From UBA1723 sp045642085 (GTDB lineage: Bacteria > Bacteroidota > Bacteroidia > Bacteroidales > Paludibacteraceae), in assembly GCA_045642085.1 (NCBI GenBank), contig JAZUIF010000120.1:1-36950 (forward strand): a DNA stretch of 36,950 nt, read 5' to 3'. The notes beneath the pieces are model-generated. The model was not told the DNA's origin. It did not search any database and was given only the letters and a program-made list of their open reading frames with translations. Each line of letters starts with the position of its first letter. Position 1 is the first letter of the stretch. Shown piece after piece: positions 14,977 to 22,943 of the stretch. A program made the position numbers and the translations under genes.

Positions 14977-15777
14977 TTAGTTAAATGAAGCGTAGAAACG
15001 TAGAGATGGAACTGGGATAGATATCTGAGCTCTTGCGATTGGACGCTCTACCATCATGTAACCTTCAGCTACAGGCAAGAACCACATTCCTCCTGCCTCA
15101 TAGTAAGTTGTTCCATTTACACGAGTCAAACGTGCTCCGTAAGGAATTGTAGTGAAGAATACATTCTCTGGGAATGCAACCTCCTCATATCCGTAAACTG
15201 GATCGTATACATAGTATACACCATTACCATAGTAGTAAGTGTAATCACCAACTGCAAATGTGTGTACATATGCAGGACGTACATGATGGTACACCGGATG
15301 TGCATGATGATGAACTACATGATGATGAGCTGGTGCATGGTGATGAACTACTGGAGCTGGATGATGATGCACAGGTGCTGGAGCGTGGTGATGATGAGCT
15401 GGCTCATGATGATGAGCTGCTGCAGGTGCATGATGGTGAGCTGGTGCAGGAGCATGATGATGAGTTGCTGGTGCATGATGAGCTGCTGGTGCATGATGCA
15501 CTGGACGTGAACCATGCTCATTTCTTGAAGGTGCATGATGAGCAGGAGCTGCGGCATGATGATTTCCTCCATTATGAGCAGGAGCTGCGGCATGATGATT
15601 TCCTCCATTACGAGCAGGAGCTGCTGAATGATTACCACCTCCTCTACTTGCTGGTGCTGACGAGTGCTGTGGAGCACCTCCACCATTACGTGAACGCTGT
15701 GCGTAAGAAACCTCTGACATAGCTAGCATTGCTACAATGCTAAGGACTATCAAAAACAATTTATTTTTCATGGTCAT
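14977..15777 (-). CDS. Secreted histidine-rich repeat protein with YYYGNGVYY C-terminal domain
   Basis: A 266-residue exported protein. A Sec signal peptide is clear (MKNKLFLIVLSIVAMLAM, with probable cleavage after SYA near residue 26). Residues 29-172 are low complexity, made of A, P, H, G and N; I count 43 histidines between residues 38 and 172, mostly as HH, HHH or HHHH separated by AP. Two 12-residue repeats NGGNHHAAAPAH are identical. Residues 173-260 are a compact domain (AVGDYTYYYGNGVYYVYDP, IPYGARLTRVNGTTYYEAGG) like domains that follow signal peptides in many Bacteroidota and Proteobacteria proteins. Histidine clusters suggest zinc, nickel or copper binding at the cell surface; this is inference. 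A second in-frame ATG two codons downstream is an equally good start. Confidence 0.85.
   Translation of the reverse strand: MTMKNKLFLIVLSIVAMLAMSEVSYAQRSRNGGGAPQHSSAPASRGGGNHSAAPARNGGNHHAAAPAHNGGNHHAAAPAHHAPSRNEHGSRPVHHAPAAHHAPATHHHAPAPAHHHAPAAAHHHEPAHHHHAPAPVHHHPAPVVHHHAPAHHHVVHHHAHPVYHHVRPAYVHTFAVGDYTYYYGNGVYYVYDPVYGYEEVAFPENVFFTTIPYGARLTRVNGTTYYEAGGMWFLPVAEGYMMVERPIARAQISIPVPSLRFYASFN
15540..15611 (-). repeat. Tandem 36-base direct repeat inside the His-rich gene
   Basis: Two copies of a 36-base unit (15540-15575 and 15576-15611) differ only at the last base. Each encodes NGGNHHAAAPAH. A recent in-frame duplication is the simplest explanation; the surrounding AP-His codon runs are looser versions of the same process. 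Confidence 0.9.
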
Positions 15778-15834
15778 ATCATTTTAATCGTTAATAAATC
15801 AACATCGCCTCATCGGTTCCGTTTATCTTTATTG

Positions 15835-15870
15835 CAAATATAGTGAAGTGAAAATAATATCTTACCTTTG
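15835..15870. promoter_or_regulatory. Divergent -7 elements between the His-rich and helicase genes
   Basis: The 132-base gap holds a minus-strand TATATTTG (15835-15842, toward the His-rich gene) and a plus-strand TACCTTTG (15863-15870, toward the helicase gene). Both match TAnnTTTG. Neither has a clear TTTG at -33, so these are tentative. They lie 20 bases apart, so the two promoters would compete for polymerase. Confidence 0.4.
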
Positions 15871-15909
15871 TAAGGTTTTTTAAGACAGAAAAAAAGTTTT
15901 TTTAACAAT

Positions 15910-18900
15910 ATGAGCGACTCATACATATATAAAATAGAAGAGATAGAAAAATCTACTGATTTTGTATCGGTAAAGTACAAAAATCTGTTTTATATCTTTG
16001 AAACTATCTGTAAGGAATTAACATCAGACGACAATATCCGTTTTGCGTCGGAATACGCAAGACTGACATTCCTTCTAGACAAAAATAACGTACAGATCGC
16101 GATGCGCAAAAGGATAATGAAATTCCGTGCCGACGCGATAAATTCCATGCGCAACAATGCGGCTATTTCAATAGAGCAATATAGGGAGGACTATGTCGCA
16201 CTAGCTTTATTTATCTCTCTTTTATATGGTGAACCTATTTCTGAATCCCAACAAAGGGATTTGGAGGTTGTAAGCGGTTCATGGACGACTGAAGACTATC
16301 GTCGTACAGAACGTATAAGCTACACTCGTATTGTGGCAACTTCCTGCGACTATGAATATATCACAGGTTATAAAGAAGACGCTGAAGAATATACCGAAGT
16401 GAAGATAAGAATCAACGTTGCCGGCTACAACGGAGATTTCTATATCACACCAAACATGATTTGGAATGGTTGCATTGTAGGCTTGATCGATAGTATCATC
16501 GAGCCTAACGGAGATCTTAGTCCAAGATTCATCATAATCAACCCTGACTACCTCATGGAGTGTAGCACAATAGCAGACTGCGTCACTCCTGTTGGTCCAA
16601 ACCCACTTGAGCATCTGTTCAAGAAACTGGTGCGTGCAAAAACATCGAAAGCCATGCTTCTTGGTAACGTCGCCAACTATTTTCACGATCGTCTGATTCA
16701 CGCTTATGGCAAGGATAACATTGATTTCAAAACACTTATGAACGAGGCTTTCCTTGACTCATCGCTCTCAATAAGCACTTGCGAAGAACTGCAATCAAAA
16801 GATGACTACGATGCATGGATAGCTGAAGCGGAGACTCATTACGACAACATCAGAAACACAGTGGAGTCAGTTTTTCCTGAATTGGGAATTTCCACTGAAA
16901 ATGTGCTGCTTGAGCCGACTTTCTTCTGTGATCAGCTTGGTCTATCCGGACGTCTTGACTTACTCCACCAACAAAGAGGCAATTATGCTGTGGTGGAAAT
17001 GAAGAGTGGGAAAAGCAAATTCCCAGAGACACAATTGGATTTGATTGCCGACAACCACAGAACCCAGGCTTTCTTATACCAGGCCATCGTACAACGCGTG
17101 TTGAGGATTCCGTTCAATGAACTAAAGACTTATATCTTCTACACTAAGTATCCATACGAGAAACGTGCAAATCTACGCTATGCTAAATGCACTCTGAGAG
17201 ATATGTCGGAAGCTCTACATCTACGTAATCGCATCGTCTGCTACGAGCATCTGCTGGCTAATGCAAAAAGTACTGACGATGTAAGACGTGTGATATCATG
17301 GATTACTCCTCAATATATGATTCCAAACTACGATAAGGTCAGAAGTGAACGAATAGTCAGCGGGTTTATCGTACCTAGAATTGAGGAATTCCGTCATACA
17401 ATTGATTCTTCTTCGCCTTTGGAGCAAACATATTTCTATGCTATGCTCGGATTCATCGCCAAAGAGCAGGATTATGCCAAGACAGGAGGAAGCGGCACCC
17501 GTCGCAACCATTACGGGTTCGCTTCGTGCTGGAGAGAATCATTAGAAGAGAAGAAAGAATCCGGCAACATCATTTTCGAACTCCGACCAAGAGAGATTGC
17601 TGTCGACACTGCTGAGCCTTATGTTGTGTTTGACCGCACACCTAACGATGAATACACAGCATCATTCCGTGTGGGAGATATAGTTGTGATTTATGAGCGA
17701 CGCAACGAGACCGACTTGGCTACCAACAAATTAGCACTTCGAGGAACAGTCGCTGAAATCTCAAACGATACTTTGCGAATCAATATGCGTCAGACGCAAC
17801 GAAATTTGAGTGTACTCCGCAGCGACATGACTTTCGCCATTGAAAAAGACTTCATAGAATCAAGTTTCGCCAGTCTCTATTCTGGACTGTATACTTTTAT
17901 CAGCACAAAACCAGAAAGAAAACGTCTGCTTCTTGGAGAAACATTACCACAGCCGACAAACAAACACCGTCGTGGAACTTATGCCAACGACGACATCAAC
18001 CGTATTGTGGAGAAAGCAAAGTCGACAGACAGCTACTTCCTTCTTGCTGGACCTCCAGGAACAGGCAAGACATCTTTCGCTCTAAAATCCATGGTGGAGG
18101 AGTTTTATGAAGACGACGGAAGAATCCTGCTAATGGCTTACACCAACCGAGCAGTGGATGAAATCTGTAACTCATTGTGCAGAAGCGATAAAGACATCGA
18201 TTTCGTCAGAATAGGTAGCAAAACAAATTCAGATAAACGATTCTTGCCAAATATTCTTTCGCAACGAATCAAAGGTATGACATCTCCGGATCAAGTGACT
18301 GCTGAGATCCGCAGCCACAAAGTGTTCGTCGGGACAACCACAGCGATGCTATCCAACAAAGAAATCTTCAATATCGTTAATTTCGATGTGGCAATTATCG
18401 ACGAGGCATCTCAGATCCTTGAGCCACAGATCATCGGTTTGCTTTCCGAGCAGACCCGTCTTGGAGACTACGGAATCAAGAAATTCATCATGATCGGCGA
18501 CCATAAACAGTTGCCAGCCGTCGTCGCGCAATCTGAGAAAGAATCCAAAGTCGAAGATGAGAGTCTTCGCAATATCGGTTTGACAGACCGTCGCAACTCC
18601 TTATTTGAGAGGCTGTACCGACTAAACAAAGATTCAGGCAACGACTGTGCGTGGGATACATTGCGAGGCCAAGGAAGAATGCATGAAGAGATCAGCAAAT
18701 TCCCTAATGATCAATTCTATAACGGAGAGCTACACACTGTAACGGATTGGCAAAACGAGCCATTCAACTACTATTCTGATTATGACCAAAGCCATCAATG
18801 GGAAACATTAGTTGCGACAAGACGCTTGGCATATATTCCGTCGGAACGAGATTTGGGAAGCAACAGTGGAAAGACAAACGACAGCGAAGCAAATATCGTC

Positions 18901-19290
18901 ACAGAAATAGTGAAAGCATGTGTGGAGTTAAGAAAGAAGAATGGTATCGCTGACGAAAACATGACCATCGGAGTGATCACCGGCTACCGCAGCCAAATCG
19001 CAAAGATCAGACATAAGTTGGAAGAGGCTGGCGTAGCAGATGGAATCGTGATTGATACAGTCGAACGTTATCAAGGAGGGCAGATGGACATCATCATCTA
19101 CTCCTTCTGTGTCAACCAAGACTATCAGCTCGACTTCGTGTGTGACGCAATCGAAGAGAACGGAAAATTTATCGACCGCAAACTAAACGTGGCACTTACC
19201 AGAGCCAGAAAACAGCTGTTTGTCGTCGGCAATGAAGAGATGTTAAGACAAGTGCCAATCTATAGTTCATTGATAGATTTCATGAAATAA
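15910..19290 (+). CDS. Dna2-like protein: PD-(D/E)xK nuclease fused to SF1 helicase
   Basis: A 1126-residue protein in three parts. Residues 1-240 match nothing I recognise. Residues about 244-400 carry a RecB/Cas4/Dna2-type nuclease: LLGNVANYFHD (H259), LSGRLDLL (D350), YAVVEMKSGK (E363, K365) and HRTQAFLYQAI (Q386, Y390). Residues about 690-1126 are a superfamily 1B helicase of the Dna2/Upf1 type: Walker A GPPGTGKT (714-721), FDVAIIDEAS (825-834), MIGDHKQLPAV (861-871), GQGRMHEEI (920-928), DTVERYQGGQMDI (1049-1061) and VALTRARKQLFVVG (1094-1107). The four-cysteine Fe-S frame of eukaryotic Dna2 is not apparent. All catalytic residues seem present, so it is probably an active DNA end-processing enzyme in replication or repair; a defence role is possible but unsupported. 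It stands alone, followed by a pseudogene. Confidence 0.9.
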   Translation: MSDSYIYKIEEIEKSTDFVSVKYKNLFYIFETICKELTSDDNIRFASEYARLTFLLDKNNVQIAMRKRIMKFRADAINSMRNNAAISIEQYREDYVALALFISLLYGEPISESQQRDLEVVSGSWTTEDYRRTERISYTRIVATSCDYEYITGYKEDAEEYTEVKIRINVAGYNGDFYITPNMIWNGCIVGLIDSIIEPNGDLSPRFIIINPDYLMECSTIADCVTPVGPNPLEHLFKKLVRAKTSKAMLLGNVANYFHDRLIHAYGKDNIDFKTLMNEAFLDSSLSISTCEELQSKDDYDAWIAEAETHYDNIRNTVESVFPELGISTENVLLEPTFFCDQLGLSGRLDLLHQQRGNYAVVEMKSGKSKFPETQLDLIADNHRTQAFLYQAIVQRVLRIPFNELKTYIFYTKYPYEKRANLRYAKCTLRDMSEALHLRNRIVCYEHLLANAKSTDDVRRVISWITPQYMIPNYDKVRSERIVSGFIVPRIEEFRHTIDSSSPLEQTYFYAMLGFIAKEQDYAKTGGSGTRRNHYGFASCWRESLEEKKESGNIIFELRPREIAVDTAEPYVVFDRTPNDEYTASFRVGDIVVIYERRNETDLATNKLALRGTVAEISNDTLRINMRQTQRNLSVLRSDMTFAIEKDFIESSFASLYSGLYTFISTKPERKRLLLGETLPQPTNKHRRGTYANDDINRIVEKAKSTDSYFLLAGPPGTGKTSFALKSMVEEFYEDDGRILLMAYTNRAVDEICNSLCRSDKDIDFVRIGSKTNSDKRFLPNILSQRIKGMTSPDQVTAEIRSHKVFVGTTTAMLSNKEIFNIVNFDVAIIDEASQILEPQIIGLLSEQTRLGDYGIKKFIMIGDHKQLPAVVAQSEKESKVEDESLRNIGLTDRRNSLFERLYRLNKDSGNDCAWDTLRGQGRMHEEISKFPNDQFYNGELHTVTDWQNEPFNYYSDYDQSHQWETLVATRRLAYIPSERDLGSNSGKTNDSEANIVTEIVKACVELRKKNGIADENMTIGVITGYRSQIAKIRHKLEEAGVADGIVIDTVERYQGGQMDIIIYSFCVNQDYQLDFVCDAIEENGKFIDRKLNVALTRARKQLFVVGNEEMLRQVPIYSSLIDFMK

Positions 19291-19317
19291 AAGTCAAATT
19301 CAAACAGTACAAATTTT

Positions 19318-19914
19318 ATGGAAAACAAACAAGCAATCACGGCAGAGGACTCTTAGATAGTTCTCTATCAGCCAGACGGGTCAATCACGTTGGAAGTAAA
19401 ACTAGAGCAAGAAACCGTGTGGATTAATAGACAACAAATGGCATTGCTCTTTGATCGTGACGTGAAAACTATAGGTAAACACATAAACAACGCACTCAAT
19501 GAGGAATTGTTTTTAGACTCTCAATCCCAACAAAAAAATCCAGTTGTCGCAAAATTTGCGACAACTGCAAATGATGGCAAAACTTATCAAGTAGAATACT
19601 ACAATCTAGATGTCATTCTATCTGTTGGTTACAGAGTTAAATCAAACAAAGGTATTCTTTTTCGAAGATGGGTAATCTACACTTCAGGTGTCGGCACTGG
19701 CATGCAACGTCTGATGCAAGAAGACGATCGTCTTTTTCCCAATACACATATCGACATTCGATAATGGGGAAAAGAGAGTCACGACCGCTGGCTAATCATT
19801 GATAACACTCTATACCATTGTTGGCATTCTCTAAATGCAAATGGAGGACATAAAATAAGTGCAATAACACAATTGGGCTCATCTCCGGAAGTTTTATTGT
19901 CAGAGATAGAATAA
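19318..19914 (+). pseudogene. Decayed RhuM-type DNA-binding protein gene with PLD-like C-terminus
   Basis: One reading frame runs from ATG 19318 to TAA 19912-19914 but is broken by TAG at 19354-19356 (codon 13) and TAA at 19762-19764. Translated through the stops, the start (IVLYQPDGSITLEVKLE, then ETVWINRQQMALLFDRD) is the RhuM N-terminal domain. VEYYNLDVILSVGYRVKS and GILFRRW complete that domain. VIYTSGVGTGMQRL follows directly. It belongs to a C-terminal phospholipase-D-like domain that continues past the second stop as SHDRWLIIDNTLYHCWHSL. In intact homologues, recalled as about 330 residues, roughly 130 residues separate RRW from VIYT, so an internal in-frame deletion joins the halves near 19671. 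With two stops and a deletion the gene is dead. Confidence 0.85.
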
Positions 19915-19942
19915 TAACATCTGCATTTATCCATAAAAATCT

Positions 19943-19950
19943 TAACTTTG
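19943..19950 (+). promoter_or_regulatory. -7 element upstream of the GYF-PrsW gene
   Basis: TAACTTTG matches the TAnnTTTG consensus; the -33 position reads TCTG at 19920-19923, one base off TTTG, with a 19-base spacer. The start site would be near 19957, about 16 bases before the ATG at 19973. Confidence 0.5.
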
Positions 19951-19972
19951 CACAAAACTTAAATTAACGACT

Positions 19973-21031
19973 ATGCAATACTATGTATACCGCAACGGAA
20001 ATCCGTTCGGACCATATGATATATCAGATTTGACAAGTCTTGTCAAAGCAGGAAAAGTGTTGGAATGCGATAAATTAGCATTGAATGACACTGCTAAGGA
20101 AGATGGAGATTTCGTCGCCGTACGAGAAGTGTTTAAGGAGAATAACGTCTCTGTTAAAGTCGACGAGGCAGGCAACCTATTTAGCCAGTTGAAGCATATA
20201 TCCAGAGATCTGATATTTCCGAAAGAGTTGAAAGATAAAGAGACATGGAAAAGTGACACCCGTATGCTAGTGTTAGCTTGCATCGGTTTATTTCCACTCG
20301 TTGCCGCATACTTTGTCCCAAGTGGATGGTTGTCGTACTACTGCATATCACTGTATTTTTCCGTTGTGTGGTGGAGTTTCTTCAACTATATGTTCAAATC
20401 ACCACAAGTGACAGCCAAGACAAGCGCTACAATTTTCTTTTTGATGCAGGCAATTGTTTTCATCGCTTGGGACACCTTAGGATTGCCAAACTTAAACTTC
20501 TTCTACGGAGCAACCAACGAGGAATATCCAATGTGGTTCCAGCTATTCGGATTCGTGTTTGGAGTAGGTTTGACAGAAGAATTTGCAAAAATGCTTCCTT
20601 TGATATGGCTTGTCAAAAAAACAAAGAAGCCATTGGTGCCACAGACATTAGTATTCTATGGATTGATTTCCGGACTTGCGTTCGGAGTCTATGAAGGTGT
20701 ACAATATCAGATGACAGTGAATATGAATCTAGACGGTTCCGATCGTTTCTTGATGAATATCGCCCGTCTTACAAGCCTTCCATTCATCCACGCTATATGG
20801 TGTGCAATCGGAGGATTCTTCATCAGTTTCGCAGTGCTCTACCCTCGCTACAGAAGAGCATTATGGACTCTAGCTCTTGTCATTCCTGCCATACTTCACG
20901 GAGCATACGACACAATGTGTTCTAACGCATTCACATCTATCTTTGTAGCTCTTCCTCTATGCGTATTCTGCGTAGGATTGCTTGTTCACTATTTGAAAAA
21001 TAGCGGCAACTACCAAAATAGATTAAGATAA
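19973..21031 (+). CDS. GYF domain-PrsW family intramembrane metalloprotease
   Basis: A 352-residue protein. Residues 1-55 are a GYF_2-type domain (YYVYRNGNPFGPYDISDL, then a VKAGKVLECDKLAL stretch), usually a peptide-binding module. From residue 95 on there are about eight hydrophobic segments. The PrsW/M82 motifs are intact: LTEEFAKMLPLIW with E202, E203 and K206; GLAFGVYEGVQY with E241; FIHAIWCAIGG with H273; and ILHGAYDTM with H309 and D313. In Bacillus, PrsW cuts the anti-sigma factor RsiW; the target here is unknown and no anti-sigma gene is near. Its stop codon overlaps the ATG of the U32 gene (TAATG), implying coupled translation. Confidence 0.88.
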   Translation: MQYYVYRNGNPFGPYDISDLTSLVKAGKVLECDKLALNDTAKEDGDFVAVREVFKENNVSVKVDEAGNLFSQLKHISRDLIFPKELKDKETWKSDTRMLVLACIGLFPLVAAYFVPSGWLSYYCISLYFSVVWWSFFNYMFKSPQVTAKTSATIFFLMQAIVFIAWDTLGLPNLNFFYGATNEEYPMWFQLFGFVFGVGLTEEFAKMLPLIWLVKKTKKPLVPQTLVFYGLISGLAFGVYEGVQYQMTVNMNLDGSDRFLMNIARLTSLPFIHAIWCAIGGFFISFAVLYPRYRRALWTLALVIPAILHGAYDTMCSNAFTSIFVALPLCVFCVGLLVHYLKNSGNYQNRLR

Positions 21032-22878
21032 TGATAGGGCGCGAATATATTGAGCTTTTGGCACCGGCACGTGAGGCAGCTCATGGCATAGAGGCCATCA
21101 AATATGGAGCCGATGCCGTATACATCGGAGGTCCGTCGTTCTCAGCAAGAAGTGCGGCAGGCAACAGTCTGGAAGATATCGCTAAACTTGTAGAATTTGC
21201 ACACATCTATGGAGCTCGCATCTTTGTCGCACTAAATACTATTCTGACTGACGAGGAACTTATTGAAGCAGAAAAACTTACATGGTCTCTCTATGAGATT
21301 GGAGTCGACGCATTAATCATCCAAGATTATGGTTTGCTTCGTGCCAATCTTCCTCCTATAGCATTGCATGCAAGTACCCAGATGGACAACAGAGACCTCG
21401 ACAAAGTTAAATTCTGGGAGAGTTGTGGATTCGAGCAAGTAGTATTGGCAAGAGAAACTGATGTCAAAAGCATGGCGAATATCGCGTCTCAATCAAAAGC
21501 CAGACTTGAAACATTCATCCATGGAGCACTTTGTGTGAGCTATAGTGGGCAATGTTATATGAGTCAGAGAATGCTTGGCAGAAGTGCAAACAGAGGGGAA
21601 TGCGGACAACCTTGTCGAATGAAATATTCGCTCTATGATGCCGACGGGAAAACGATAGCAAAAGACAAATATTTATTGTCGTTAAGAGATTTCAGTGCAG
21701 AGAAATACCTTGCCGAAATGATAAAAGCTGGAGTGTCGACTTTCAAAATCGAAGGTCGATTGAAGGATGTTGCATACGTTAAAACCACTGTAGCCTACTA
21801 CAGAAGAATCATCGACGAATTCCTTGCTCAAAACAAAGAATACCATCGAATGAGCTATGGCACAAGCAGATACGGATTCCAACCAGACCTACATAAAATC
21901 TTTAATCGTGGTCTGACGACCTATAATCTCAGCGGCAGACGAGAAAAGATGGCAAATTTGGATACTCCCAAATCAATGGGAGAATACGTGGGCATCACCA
22001 CTCCTCAAAGAGGTTCCACTCTGCAAATCAAACTAGCAGATAAGGTTGTACTTGCCAACGGAGACGGTTTCTGCTACGTCGACAATAAAGGAGAACTTAT
22101 CGGATTCCGTGCCAACAAAGCACAAGGCAACAACATCGAATTGCCTGCAGGCCTACGTGTACAACCAAACGCAAAACTATATCGCAACTACGATATCCGT
22201 TACGAATCAGCAGTCAGCAACGACACTTGCAACCGCCAAATCGACGCTCAGATTGTGATGACAGAAACATCTGTTGGATTCGCACTTGAGATAACAGACA
22301 TCACAGGCAGCACGGCTAAAGTGGAATTTACAAGCGAAAAAGTTCCAGCCCAGAATCCACAGATGGCAGCGGACAATATCGTAAAGACATTGAAGAAAAC
22401 TGGAGGAACTCCATTCTGTGTCACAGATGTAATAATCGATAATCAAAACGCTTATTTCTTCGCCATGTCGACACTCAACGAATGGAGAAGAACTCTAATC
22501 AACACACTGATAGCCAATAAGATTGCAGTCTGGAAACGAGAGCCTCGTCTGCCAATGAACGACAATCTACAGTTTCCTTCAAAGAAGAACGACTACAGAC
22601 TGAACGTACACAACCAACAGGCAAAAGCATTTTTGGAAAGTTGTGGAGTCTCGAATCCTGCATGGAGTTATGAACGAGAGGCGAAACCAAAAGCTGAATT
22701 AATGCGTTGCAAATACTGCATGAGATTTGAATTAGGAATCTGCTTAAAACGCGACGTCGAAGAAGCGGCAAAATTCCGACAGCCACTCAAGCTTGTCGGA
22801 TCAGACGGAGCCGAATACGCGCTTGCTTTCGATTGTGAAAAATGTGAAATGGCAGTGATAGGAGATTTGAAAAGATAA
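21031..22878 (+). CDS. U32 family protein (RlhA/TrhP-like RNA hydroxylation)
   Basis: A 615-residue protein of peptidase family U32. The N-terminal half is a TIM-barrel-like domain starting IELLAPAREAAHGIEAIKYGADAVY; residues 163-196 hold the family signature HGALCVSYSGQCYMSQ, then the SANRGECGQPC segment, with Cys168, 175, 191 and 195. In studied members (UbiU/V, TrhP, RlhA) such cysteines are linked to an Fe-S cluster and to hydroxylation of RNA or quinone, not to proteolysis. Size and the C-terminal extension fit RlhA, which hydroxylates 23S rRNA C2501 in E. coli, better than the shorter TrhP. A second cysteine group lies at the end (RCKYCMRFELGIC, then FDCEKCEM). RNA modification is therefore the best guess. 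Coupled to the PrsW gene upstream. Confidence 0.88.
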   Translation: MIGREYIELLAPAREAAHGIEAIKYGADAVYIGGPSFSARSAAGNSLEDIAKLVEFAHIYGARIFVALNTILTDEELIEAEKLTWSLYEIGVDALIIQDYGLLRANLPPIALHASTQMDNRDLDKVKFWESCGFEQVVLARETDVKSMANIASQSKARLETFIHGALCVSYSGQCYMSQRMLGRSANRGECGQPCRMKYSLYDADGKTIAKDKYLLSLRDFSAEKYLAEMIKAGVSTFKIEGRLKDVAYVKTTVAYYRRIIDEFLAQNKEYHRMSYGTSRYGFQPDLHKIFNRGLTTYNLSGRREKMANLDTPKSMGEYVGITTPQRGSTLQIKLADKVVLANGDGFCYVDNKGELIGFRANKAQGNNIELPAGLRVQPNAKLYRNYDIRYESAVSNDTCNRQIDAQIVMTETSVGFALEITDITGSTAKVEFTSEKVPAQNPQMAADNIVKTLKKTGGTPFCVTDVIIDNQNAYFFAMSTLNEWRRTLINTLIANKIAVWKREPRLPMNDNLQFPSKKNDYRLNVHNQQAKAFLESCGVSNPAWSYEREAKPKAELMRCKYCMRFELGICLKRDVEEAAKFRQPLKLVGSDGAEYALAFDCEKCEMAVIGDLKR

Positions 22879-22893
22879 TCGCATCAAACTATT

Positions 22894-22925
22894 TTTGTCA
22901 ATAACAAGAAAAAGCATTACATTTG
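22894..22925 (+). promoter_or_regulatory. Bacteroidota-type promoter of the Ig-like lipoprotein gene
   Basis: TTTG (22894-22897), a 20-base spacer, then TACATTTG (22918-22925): both elements match the consensus exactly. The start site would be near 22932. It probably drives the close-packed series up to 28645. Confidence 0.75.
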
Positions 22926-22943
22926 CAATAAATTGCATATAAG

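Noticed and set aside
15174..15722. Long plus-strand open frame (182 codons) rich in His, Asp and Glu.
   Set aside because: It is the antisense shadow of the His-rich repeat gene; repetitive codons keep the opposite strand free of stops.
19354..19764. Stop-codon recoding in the RhuM-type gene (TAG and TAA read through).
   Set aside because: The internal deletion also present, two different stop codons and normal stop use elsewhere in the window make simple gene decay far likelier.
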